DNA of 35,034 nucleotides from an uncultured Erysipelotrichaceae bacterium (GTDB lineage: Bacteria; Bacillota_I; Bacilli_A; RFN20; CAG-826), in the NCBI GenBank assembly GCA_900316365.1, contig ONCO01000005.1, positions 159,621-194,654 on the forward strand. The letters are read 5' to 3'. Below, piece after piece: positions 1 through 6,915 of this stretch (its first letter is position 1; each line of letters starts with the position of its first letter). The notes beneath the pieces are model-generated. The model was given only the letters and a program-made list of their open reading frames with translations. It searched no databases and was not told where the DNA came from. Both the position numbers and the translations under genes were made by a program.

Positions 1-995
1 CAGATGTTGGCCATGCGGTCCAACTTCTCGTTACCGGTTTCGGCTTTATAGACGTCGAGGAAGGCGTGCATCTTCTTCTTTAAGGCGACGAGAGCGGCAT
101 CGACTTTCTCGGTGGTGTTGAATTTCTCGATTAATTCTTCGGCTGGTCTCTTATTGATGACGCTTGGGGCGACGAACTTAGCTTCGCCCTTAGCAATCTC
201 ACAATAACCAAGGATAAAGATTAAGTCTTTGCTTTCACCGGCTTCGAGTTCGAGGTCGATCTGGTGGGCAGCGATTGGGTGCCATCCAGAGGCAACGCCA
301 TCTTTGAGGTTGCCTTCGATGACTTGGGCTGGATGGTCAAAGCCATTGTGCATGCCTAAGAAAGCATCGCGGTCACTTTCGAAGTGGCTGGTCTTATGGT
401 TGACGTAATAGAAGGCGTAGTGGTTCCTTCTCTCACGGAACTCGGTCTTGTGGTAGATGATGCCGTTATAGCATTCGACTTCGCCGGTGGAGAGGTTACG
501 CTGGAAGTTCTCGCCATCGTCGGAGGCGTTCCATAAGCACCATTCTTCCATCGCGAAGAAAGAGAAAACCTTTTTGGCTTTGCTCTTGTTGGTGAGGTGG
601 ATCTTCTGGATTTCGCAGGATTCGCCATGAGGGACGAAGAAAGTCATCTCGGCGGCAAGCTCATTCTTTTCACCGGAGATGATGGTGTATCCAAGCCCAT
701 GACGGCAGGAATAGGAATCAAGTGGAGTTTTAACTGGGAGATAAGACGGGCTCCAGATAAGGGAGCCTTCTTTGACGTAGAAGTGGCGGCCATCCATGTC
801 GGCTGGGACTTCGTTATAGCGATACCTAGTGAGTCTTCTCATCTTGGCGTCGGTGTCAAAGCTATAACCGCCAGCGGTATTGCTGATTAAAGAGAAAAAG
901 TGATCTTGCCCTAAATAGTTAATCCAAGGGGAAGGAGTACACGGAGTCTCAATTACGTATTCTTTGTTTTTGTCATCGAAATGTCCAAATTTCAT
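1..995 (-). CDS. Cellobiose phosphorylase (GH94), N-terminal 331 residues, truncated by window edge
   Basis: The minus-strand frame opens at ATG 993-995 and stays open to the left edge. Translation begins MKFGHFDDKNKEYVIETP and continues through a PWINYLGQDHFFSLISNTAGGY-type segment, then RRLTRYRYNEVP. These are hallmark N-terminal motifs of GH94 cellobiose phosphorylases. Later segments (FRERRNHYAFYYVN, LGMHNGFDHP, GWHPIAAHQIDLELEAGE) also match the family. Known members are about 810 residues, so the catalytic (alpha/alpha)6 barrel and its Asp lie outside the window. The enzyme is cytoplasmic and converts cellobiose plus phosphate into glucose 1-phosphate and glucose. The ribosome site is weak (GAAAGCGGG). 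It is divergent from a LacI regulator, with operator-like sites between them. A related disaccharide specificity such as chitobiose is possible but less likely. Confidence 0.9.
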   Translation of the reverse strand, partial: MKFGHFDDKNKEYVIETPCTPSPWINYLGQDHFFSLISNTAGGYSFDTDAKMRRLTRYRYNEVPADMDGRHFYVKEGSLIWSPSYLPVKTPLDSYSCRHGLGYTIISGEKNELAAEMTFFVPHGESCEIQKIHLTNKSKAKKVFSFFAMEEWCLWNASDDGENFQRNLSTGEVECYNGIIYHKTEFRERRNHYAFYYVNHKTSHFESDRDAFLGMHNGFDHPAQVIEGNLKDGVASGWHPIAAHQIDLELEAGESKDLIFILGYCEIAKGEAKFVAPSVINKRPAEELIEKFNTTEKVDAALVALKKKMHAFLDVYKAETGNEKLDRMANI

Positions 996-1083
996 AGTCG
1001 CACCCGCTTTCAGGGCAAAAGCAAACTGTCAGTTGAGAGTTTTCTGGCCTTTTCCTTATTTATCGGCCAACAATATCTAACTT

Positions 1084-1095
1084 AAACGTTTTCGC
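1084..1095. promoter_or_regulatory. LacI-type operator AAACGTTTTCGC upstream of the cellobiose phosphorylase
   Basis: AAACGTTTTCGC has a central CG and inverted AAA/TTT arms, the pattern bound by LacI-family dimers with a hinge-helix leucine. On the minus strand it falls between a weak -35-like TTGCAT and a TAGATA/GATATT -10-like box, so a bound repressor would block the phosphorylase promoter. The same half-site recurs at 1257 and in the 6.3-6.6 kb intergenic region. The promoter hexamers are poor matches. Confidence 0.45.
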
Positions 1096-1193
1096 TATGC
1101 AATCATTTTAGATGTTTAGATACCAATTACAAGAGCAAGAATTACTTTTGTGACCAAAAAATGCAAAACGTAAAGATATCGATGAATAGCCAT

Positions 1194-1209
1194 ATGTAAC
1201 CGATTACAT
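1194..1209. promoter_or_regulatory. Palindromic operator ATGTAACCGATTACAT upstream of lacI-1
   Basis: The site has perfect 6-bp arms (ATGTAA/TTACAT) around CCGA, with a CG exactly at the dyad, as expected for a LacI-family operator. A consensus -35 TTGACA begins 9 nt downstream at 1218 and the regulator starts at 1283, so autoregulation is plausible. Its half-site differs from the GTAAGCG/AAAACG half-sites elsewhere in the locus. Confidence 0.5.
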
Positions 1210-1253
1210 GGATTTCCTTGACAAAAACGGCTCTCGGACAATAGCCTTATATA

Positions 1254-1266
1254 GCGAAAACGATTT
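1254..1266. promoter_or_regulatory. LacI-type half-palindrome GCGAAAACGATTT before lacI-1
   Basis: AAAACGATTT (1257-1266) with central CG at 1261-1262 lies 16 bases before the regulator start, where bound protein would block transcript start or elongation. It resembles the AAAACGTTTT site at 6536. Confidence 0.35.
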
Positions 1267-1282
1267 AGTAAAGGAATAGATA

Positions 1283-2308
1283 ATGGCGAAGATTTCTGAC
1301 ATTGCAAAAGCGCTCGGCTTATCTAACGCGACGATTTCAAAAGCCCTTAATGGATCGCCAGAGATTCCTCAGACGACTGTTGACCGCGTAAAGGAGTGCG
1401 CACGCGAGCTCGGATACGTACCTTCTCATTTCGCGCGTACGCTGAAAATGCACCGTTCTTTCTCGATCGGCGTTCTTTTCGTCGATAAGAGCCAATCCGG
1501 TTTACGTCACGAATACTTCTCCACGATTCTTAACGCGATTAAGGTCGAGGCGGAATCTCGTGGTTATGACATCACGTTCATTAACTCCGAGAATTATAGC
1601 GGACTTCGCCCAACCTATTTGCAGCACGTGAAGAGTAGGGCAATCGATGGGGTTGTAATCGCCTCCGTCGACTTCAACGATCCAAACGTCATGGAATTAG
1701 CCCAGAGCAATATCCCAACCGTAACTATCGACCATACCTTTGATGGTTGTACATCTATCATGTCTGACAACGAAGACGGCGTTTATGAGTTAACCAAGCG
1801 CGCCTATAAGCTCGGACACAGGAAGATCGCCTTCATCCATGGTGAAGACACAACCGTTACCAGAAAACGTGTTGCCGGTTATGTCAGAGCCTTAACCGAA
1901 CTTGGAATCAGCGCGAAAGACGAATACATGCCGATGGCTCGATACCATGACCCAGAATCGGTTATCAAAGCTTTCCAGGCTTTAGGAAAACTTAAAGATA
2001 AGCCGACTTGTGTTCTTTGTACCGACGATATCTCCGCGGTAGTCCTCCTCTCCAGTAGGCTTAGTGGTGATAGGGAATTTATCGATAACGTCTCGATCGC
2101 TGGATATGACGGCATCTACTTATCGCGCATGATTCAGCCGGTTTTAACCACTTATTGCCAGGATAGCGAAATGATTGGCCGCTTGGCCGCATCGAAACTA
2201 ATCTCTCAGATCGAGAATCCAAAGCTCTTCGTCCCGGAACTTGTTAAAGTTAAAGGAAAACTCCAGGAAGGCGGCACCATCCGTCCGCTCGTTCGACCAA
2301 TTGAATAA
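1283..2308 (+). CDS. LacI-family transcriptional regulator 1
   Basis: This 341-residue protein has the usual family length. Residues 1-55 form the HTH (KISDIAKALGLSNATISKALNG) and hinge helix (YVPSHFARTLK). The hinge Leu is the residue that normally inserts into the central CG of the operator. Residues 60-330 are the periplasmic-binding-protein-like sensor domain, with RSFSIGVLFVDKS, DGVVIASVDF and IAGYDGIYLSRMIQPVLTTY motifs. The start is supported by AAAGGA seven bases upstream. It lies 13 nt upstream of a GH94 phosphorylase on the same strand and divergent from cellobiose phosphorylase, so it probably senses a beta-glucan oligosaccharide and represses this locus. It is a clear paralogue of the regulator at 5236-6246. 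The ligand is not determinable from sequence. Confidence 0.93.
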   Translation: MAKISDIAKALGLSNATISKALNGSPEIPQTTVDRVKECARELGYVPSHFARTLKMHRSFSIGVLFVDKSQSGLRHEYFSTILNAIKVEAESRGYDITFINSENYSGLRPTYLQHVKSRAIDGVVIASVDFNDPNVMELAQSNIPTVTIDHTFDGCTSIMSDNEDGVYELTKRAYKLGHRKIAFIHGEDTTVTRKRVAGYVRALTELGISAKDEYMPMARYHDPESVIKAFQALGKLKDKPTCVLCTDDISAVVLLSSRLSGDREFIDNVSIAGYDGIYLSRMIQPVLTTYCQDSEMIGRLAASKLISQIENPKLFVPELVKVKGKLQEGGTIRPLVRPIE

Positions 2309-2321
2309 AAGAGGTCTAAAT

Positions 2322-5213
2322 ATGAAACCAATCTTCATTCACGCAAGGGGTGAGCAAGTCGACCCCATCAAGAACCTTCGCGACAAGGCGAAAGGTCTTA
2401 CTGCACTAGATGAAGGCTATGTGGATTACGTCAAAGGAATCTATGTCGCTTTCGCGGGCGACATCAGGCCTCTTCCTTTGCTCTCGATTTTAAAAAGAGA
2501 GGGGACGTTTATCTCTTTTGTCACGAAAAAAGAAGACCACGGGTATCTCTTTTTAATCAAGGAAGGCGAAGTTTCCTTAGCGGGAGGAAGGCTCCCAAAA
2601 GAGGTTTCTTATTGCATTAAGAAGGCTATCAAAGGCCTTGCTACATATGGCGGAACCCTCAATCCAGATGGCTCTATCGATATCGATCTTCTCTCTCCGG
2701 AGATTGGCCCTCATTATGGGGTAAACCTCCTCTTGGGAGACCGCACCAACAGTGAGGAACCATTGCTCAGCACTCCAAAAAGCGTTGTCGATTCTTTAGG
2801 TCGCGGCTCTTTCCGCGCGGAAGCGGCTTATCAAGTCTTAGCCTCCCGTTGGGACATCCGCCCAGAGGAGAATGGCAACCCATTTAACCGCCAGTTCTAC
2901 CTTGTCGAAGATGGCAATGTCATCTTCTATAGCGGCCAGATCTCTTCCTCTGTTGTCTCTGCGACCGCCCATCATGGACAAAACGTTACGGTTATCACCT
3001 ATGTCTTGAAGGGTGGATTAACAATCGAAAGAACCATCTGGCTCTTTGCCCAGAAAGAAGGTTGCCCAGAAGCCTTGGAAATCCAGGAAGTCCGCTTATT
3101 CTCTCCAAAGGAGAGGGATATCGAGATTATCTTCACCGGCATGTTTGGCTTCTCCAATCCAAACTGTGTCCAGGAAGACGTTATCTATCAGACTGTTATC
3201 CAAGAAGGATCCTTGCTCCTTAACGATGAACATGAGATCTTGGCGATTTCGCCACATTATTACCCGGAATACCTCAAGGATCATGTCCGTTTCTTTGGTC
3301 TTTCCGTTGAAGGGCAAGGCTATGCGGAGAGCTTTACCAATGACGCGACCGCCTTCTTGGGCGGTGGCGACATCACATCTCCAAGAGGAATTAATAGTTT
3401 TGACAATAAGTTAGGCACTAAAGGCGCTTCCTTCTTTGCTTTGAAGAAAAAGGTCCACGTTAAGGCCAATGAGAAGCTTGCCTTATTCACCTATACCGGT
3501 GCCGTCGCCAGTGGGGATAACCCAGAGAAAGCCTTAGAAGAAAAAGTCGCTAAGTTCTTAGGAACTTATGGCAATATCGCTTCTCTTGTTAAAGAAAGAA
3601 AAGAAAGAAGAATCGCCTTTGAGAAATACGCCTCCTCCTTCTCTACCGAAAGCGGCAGGCCTAACTTCGATGCGATGATCTCCTATAATCTCCCATTCCA
3701 AACCCAATACCAGACTTTCTTATCGAGAGCCTTCGCCCAAACCCAGAAGGGATATCGCCAGATCGGCTTCCGTGAAATCCAGGACTTATTCGCCTCGATT
3801 CCTTATTTCGTCGCCGAAGGTAAAGGCGCCTTAAGCAAGGAGCTTTTACGTAAATGGATTGAGAATGTATATCGTTTTGGCTATGCCAACCACAATTTCT
3901 ATTACGAAGGCAAAGAGCCTGGCATGTGCAGCGATGATGCGATTTGGTTATTCATCGCGGTGGCCATCTACCTTAGGGAAACCGGAGATCAAGACATACT
4001 CCACGAAGAATTCTTGACCGCGGAGAAAGACTCTAAACGCCCATTAATCGATACCTTACTTAGAATCGCCCTATATTCCGGACGCATCTCTACCGGTAAA
4101 CATGGCCTCCCATTATTAGACCGTGCCGACTGGAACGACTGCCTTAAGATCGATGGCGATTATTGCTTGATGGGTCCAGATAAGGAAAAACTCTATTACC
4201 AGCAAGTAGAGCAAGGCTTAATCAAAGATGGCGAAAGGATGGTCAATGACCTTTCTGAGTCTGTCATGAATGCCCTCCTCTATATCGCCGGGGTCAGAAG
4301 CTTCTTAAAAGAAGCTAAACTCTCTGAAAGAGAAAGAGCAGCCTTTGAGGAACTCGTCGAAGAGATGGAGAAAAACTCCAAGGAACACGCCTATATTAAG
4401 GGATATTACGCCCGCGTATTAATCAACCGCGAGAGTTCCAAAATCAAATATGTCGGCGCGAGAGGCGATGGACTTAGCGAGCATAAGGAAATCGATAATG
4501 GTTCCTTCTATCTCAATAGCTTCTCCTGGAGCGTCCTTGCCTCGATGGCAAATGAAGAACAGATCGCTTCGATGCTCACATACGTCGATAAGTATCTAAA
4601 AACCAGTGTTGGTTATCGCTTAGCGAGCGAAGAAGACCTCACCCTTACAGGTAACCGTGACAGCGCGACCAGCCATTATTTCTTGGGCGACCGCGAGAAT
4701 GGCGGCGTATTCAAACATGCGACTATGATGTTTGTTAACGCCTGCTTCAAGGCTTCCCGCGAAGTTAAGGACTTAGCCCTTAAGGAACGCCTATTGGATG
4801 ATGCTTACTTCATGCTAGATCACGTCTACCCGTATATCGACGCGGAAAACCCATATATCAAGAAAGGCAATCCACGTTTCTGCACCCAGTATTGCAACCC
4901 AATGACCTTAGAGGATATGGGCCCGATCTTAAGCGGCACGGCAACCTGGCTCACCCTTAATATCAAAGAGCTTTCCGGTATCTCCTTCTTGGGCGATGGA
5001 TTCTATCCATTACTACCAAAAGAAGTCGATAAGTATCGTTTCTCCTATAAGAAAGGAGAGACCAGCTACATAGTAGAGATCAAGAAACCTAAAGGCCGTT
5101 ACGCCTATAAGGCCTCTTCGGTCAACGTCGATGGTGTATCTAGAGAACTTGCCTCCATCAGGTTTAATGAAAACGATGGTGGCACGCACCATATAGCAGT
5201 CGTCTTGGAGTAG
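2322..5213 (+). CDS. GH94 oligosaccharide phosphorylase (963 aa)
   Basis: The start at ATG 2322 follows AAAGAGGT and avoids the lacI overlap of the longer frame opening at 2241. The first 500 residues are the beta-sandwich region typical of GH94. The (alpha/alpha)6 catalytic half contains QIGFREIQDLFASIPY, the GMCSDDAIWL segment and LPLLDRADWNDC, where Asp603 of ADWND is the expected general acid. The C-terminus includes SGTATWLTLNIKELSG, a phosphate-site-like region. The protein is longer than cellobiose phosphorylases (about 810) and shorter than characterised 1,2-beta-oligoglucan phosphorylases (about 1100). It probably phosphorolyses beta-1,2-, beta-1,3- or beta-1,4-glucan oligomers to glucose 1-phosphate. 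It is cytoplasmic and cotranscribed with lacI-1. The GH94 assignment is firm; the linkage is not resolved. Confidence 0.88.
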   Translation: MKPIFIHARGEQVDPIKNLRDKAKGLTALDEGYVDYVKGIYVAFAGDIRPLPLLSILKREGTFISFVTKKEDHGYLFLIKEGEVSLAGGRLPKEVSYCIKKAIKGLATYGGTLNPDGSIDIDLLSPEIGPHYGVNLLLGDRTNSEEPLLSTPKSVVDSLGRGSFRAEAAYQVLASRWDIRPEENGNPFNRQFYLVEDGNVIFYSGQISSSVVSATAHHGQNVTVITYVLKGGLTIERTIWLFAQKEGCPEALEIQEVRLFSPKERDIEIIFTGMFGFSNPNCVQEDVIYQTVIQEGSLLLNDEHEILAISPHYYPEYLKDHVRFFGLSVEGQGYAESFTNDATAFLGGGDITSPRGINSFDNKLGTKGASFFALKKKVHVKANEKLALFTYTGAVASGDNPEKALEEKVAKFLGTYGNIASLVKERKERRIAFEKYASSFSTESGRPNFDAMISYNLPFQTQYQTFLSRAFAQTQKGYRQIGFREIQDLFASIPYFVAEGKGALSKELLRKWIENVYRFGYANHNFYYEGKEPGMCSDDAIWLFIAVAIYLRETGDQDILHEEFLTAEKDSKRPLIDTLLRIALYSGRISTGKHGLPLLDRADWNDCLKIDGDYCLMGPDKEKLYYQQVEQGLIKDGERMVNDLSESVMNALLYIAGVRSFLKEAKLSERERAAFEELVEEMEKNSKEHAYIKGYYARVLINRESSKIKYVGARGDGLSEHKEIDNGSFYLNSFSWSVLASMANEEQIASMLTYVDKYLKTSVGYRLASEEDLTLTGNRDSATSHYFLGDRENGGVFKHATMMFVNACFKASREVKDLALKERLLDDAYFMLDHVYPYIDAENPYIKKGNPRFCTQYCNPMTLEDMGPILSGTATWLTLNIKELSGISFLGDGFYPLLPKEVDKYRFSYKKGETSYIVEIKKPKGRYAYKASSVNVDGVSRELASIRFNENDGGTHHIAVVLE

Positions 5214-5237
5214 AAAAGAGGGTTCGTCCCTCTTTTT
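5214..5237. terminator. Bidirectional intrinsic terminator between GH94 gene and lacI-2
   Basis: A perfect 9-bp stem AAAAGAGGG/CCCTCTTTT encloses the loop TTCGT, with T-runs on both strands. It starts directly after the GH94 stop codon and reaches the stop of the convergent lacI-2, so it can end both transcripts. Confidence 0.85.
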
Positions 5238-6246
5238 AGTTGATCTTCTTAACGGTGTTGCCCTCTTGTAGATGGCCTTCGATGATTTTTCTTTCCGGTA
5301 AGGCGATCTTCGGGTTCTCGATGATTTCGACTAGCTTCGAGACGGCGGCCTTGCCAATCTCGGCGGTATTCTGGACGTAAGTGGTGAAGACCGGTCTCAT
5401 CAAGCGGGATAGGCGGATGCCGTCATAACCGACGACAGAGATATCTTCTGGAACATGAAGGCCATGTTTTTCGATTTCGGTGATGCCGCCTAATAAGGAA
5501 TAGTCGTCAGGATAGATGATGCAGGTTGGGCGATCCTTAAGCTCTAAGAGTTCTCTTGTGGCGATGCCAGAGACCTGCGGGACGTGGTATAAGCCTTCTT
5601 TGATGTATTCCTCAGGAACGTTAAGGCCTCTGGCCTCGCATTCCCTGTAGAAGCTAGAAAGACGTTTTTGGGTAACGGAAGTCATTTCGCCGTGGATGAA
5701 GGCGATCTTCTTATGACCATTCTTGACGAGATAATTGATGATGTCGCGCAAGCCAGCGATATTATCGCTGTCGACGGAGGACTGATTATCGAAGTCATAG
5801 TCGATTGTGACGGTTGGAATGTCGCTTTCGACGAGGGCTTCGACCTCTGGATCTTTGAAATCGACAGAGGCGATGATGACGCCATCGCAGCAGCGGAATT
5901 TGGCGTGTTCGTAATAGGTGAGTTTGGTTTTTCCGGCGTTATGGGAGATGAAGGTAATATCGAATCCCAAATCCTCAGCTGCCGTTTTGATGGAGTTGAG
6001 GATCGAAGAGAAGTATTCGTGTTCAAGACCCGAAGCGGTGGTATCGACGAAGAGGACGCCGATGGAGTAGGAGCGGTTAGTCTTCAATAAGCGGGCTGAA
6101 GCATTTGGGATATAACCCATCTCTTTTGCGACACGTAAAACGAAATCGATGGTTTCCCGGCTTAAATCGCTCTTACCATTTAAAGCTTTTGATACAGTGG
6201 CGACGGAAAGATTACATTTGTCAGCGATGTCTTTAATTTTGACCAT
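5236..6246 (-). CDS. LacI-family transcriptional regulator 2
   Basis: This 336-residue protein starts with MVKIKDIADKCNLSVATVSKALNG, a canonical LacI/CcpA-type HTH, followed by the hinge helix YIPNASARLLK. The sensor domain shares long stretches with regulator 1 (RSYSIGVLFVD, HEYFSSILNSIK, DGVIIASVDFKDP, IPTVTIDYDF, VVGYDGIRLSRLMRPVFTTY). A good ribosome site, AAGAAGG, lies upstream of the ATG. It is convergent with the GH94 gene and divergent from the ABC importer, so it most likely controls the importer. A TATAAT box with an operator just downstream in its own promoter points to autorepression. It could also be a CcpA-like global regulator, but its closeness to regulator 1 argues for a local sugar sensor. 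Confidence 0.93.
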   Translation of the reverse strand: MVKIKDIADKCNLSVATVSKALNGKSDLSRETIDFVLRVAKEMGYIPNASARLLKTNRSYSIGVLFVDTTASGLEHEYFSSILNSIKTAAEDLGFDITFISHNAGKTKLTYYEHAKFRCCDGVIIASVDFKDPEVEALVESDIPTVTIDYDFDNQSSVDSDNIAGLRDIINYLVKNGHKKIAFIHGEMTSVTQKRLSSFYRECEARGLNVPEEYIKEGLYHVPQVSGIATRELLELKDRPTCIIYPDDYSLLGGITEIEKHGLHVPEDISVVGYDGIRLSRLMRPVFTTYVQNTAEIGKAAVSKLVEIIENPKIALPERKIIEGHLQEGNTVKKIN

Positions 6247-6263
6247 AAAATAACCTTCTTAGC

Positions 6264-6275
6264 GTAAGCGTTTTC
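6264..6275. promoter_or_regulatory. LacI-type operator GTAAGCGTTTTC in the lacI-2 promoter
   Basis: The site GTAAGCGTTTTC has its CG centre at 6269-6270. It lies just downstream of the minus-strand TATAAT (6288-6293), so it would cover the transcription start of lacI-2. The same GTAAGCG half-site occurs at 6581 and 6745, which links these sites to one regulator. Confidence 0.55.
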
Positions 6276-6287
6276 GGTAGATACCAA

Positions 6288-6315
6288 ATTATAGACGCAA
6301 AAGTCGAGATTTAAG
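6288..6315 (-). promoter_or_regulatory. Promoter of lacI-2
   Basis: On the minus strand a consensus TATAAT (6288-6293) is preceded at 16 bp by CTTAAA (6310-6315), a weak -35. It lies about 40 bp upstream of the lacI-2 start, with an operator between. The -10 is convincing; the -35 is not. Confidence 0.5.
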
Positions 6316-6535
6316 AGTGCGGAAAAACAAAACCCACCCAAAATTAGGATGAAAATTTGAATTTGGTGGTTTCATGGAGCGAAAAATCGGGCGAATTGGA
6401 TAGTTTTTAAAAGAAAAGCGCCTATTTATGTCAAGGTAATGCGCGTGCATACGTAAAGAAGGGAATTTTCGTAGTTTACTGAATCGCGTTCATAATAACC
6501 TATATAGATGGTATGGAAAACGCCCAAATCTCTCA

Positions 6536-6600
6536 AAAACGTTTTCTTAATCGAAACTATTAATACAAAGATTTGAAAATGTAAGCGTTTTACGAAAACG
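6536..6600. promoter_or_regulatory. Operator pair AAAACGTTTT and TGTAAGCGTTTTACG upstream of the ABC importer
   Basis: AAAACGTTTT (6536-6545) is a perfect palindrome with central CG. TGTAAGCGTTTTACG (6580-6594) has GTAA/TTAC arms around GCG and is followed by another GAAAACG element (6594-6600). Their centres are about 46 bp apart, a spacing that could allow side-by-side or looped binding. The sequences match the operator in the lacI-2 promoter. Confidence 0.5.
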
Positions 6601-6624
6601 AATAAGTAAATTTTAAAAATGCTA

Positions 6625-6653
6625 TTGTCAAACGCTTTTCATAATGATAGATT
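6625..6653 (+). promoter_or_regulatory. Candidate promoter of the ABC importer, with an operator in its spacer
   Basis: TTGTCA (6625-6630) and TAGATT (6648-6653) are 17 bp apart. The operator-like AAACGCTTTTC (6630-6640) fills the spacer, a classic repressible arrangement. If used, the transcript has a leader of about 260 nt containing further inverted repeats. A weaker alternative is TTGATC (6771) with TCAAAT (6794). Confidence 0.35.
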
Positions 6654-6743
6654 AGTGGCTGATTAAAGCGTTAAGCGACAAAAAATTGATTTGCGAGTGT
6701 TGGTTGTGGCTCTGCTAAAGAACTTGATTGAAGCACATGCCAC

Positions 6744-6757
6744 TGTAAGCGCTTACC
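6744..6757. promoter_or_regulatory. CRE/LacI-type operator TGTAAGCGCTTACC
   Basis: GTAAGCGCTTAC (6745-6756) is a perfect 12-bp palindrome very close to the CcpA cre consensus TGWAAGCGNTTWCA. It could bind CcpA for catabolite control or the local LacI regulators. It lies about 160 bp before the binding-protein gene. Confidence 0.6.
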
Positions 6758-6804
6758 CATCGCAAGCAAATTGATCTAATCAGCCGCCGACCGTCAAATC
6801 TGAT

Positions 6805-6830
6805 ATGGGCCATATGTTGAGTAGGCCCAT
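6805..6830 (+). other. Leader hairpin ATGGGCC / GGCCCAT
   Basis: A 7-bp perfect stem with a 12-nt loop precedes a run of seven A. On the plus strand this is not an intrinsic terminator because no T-run follows. It may be an mRNA leader structure of the importer operon. Confidence 0.3.
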
Positions 6831-6842
6831 AAAAAAACGCCA

Positions 6843-6860
6843 AACTTAAACGATTAAGTT
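6843..6860. promoter_or_regulatory. Inverted repeat AACTTAAACGATTAAGTT before the binding-protein gene
   Basis: Arms AACTTAAA and ATTAAGTT match at 7 of 8 positions around a central CG (6851-6852), again LacI-operator geometry. It lies 56 bp before the start codon and differs in half-site from the GTAAGCG class. Confidence 0.4.
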
Positions 6861-6915
6861 AAGCGTGCTGCTTGAAATAGCGGCTAACAAAATTCTTAAA
6901 ACCTAGGAGGGTTAT

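Noticed and set aside
2241..2321. Longer start for the GH94 gene
   Set aside because: The extra 27 codons overlap the lacI-1 3' end in another frame. ATG 2322 has the ribosome site AAAGAGGT.
5668..6090. 140-residue plus-strand ORF within lacI-2
   Set aside because: It is antisense to a full-length LacI protein with conserved motifs, and the acidic low-complexity translation is a codon-bias artefact.
6805..6830. Hairpin ATGGGCC/GGCCCAT as a terminator of the importer leader
   Set aside because: It is followed by A rather than T on the plus strand, and no minus-strand transcript is expected to end there.
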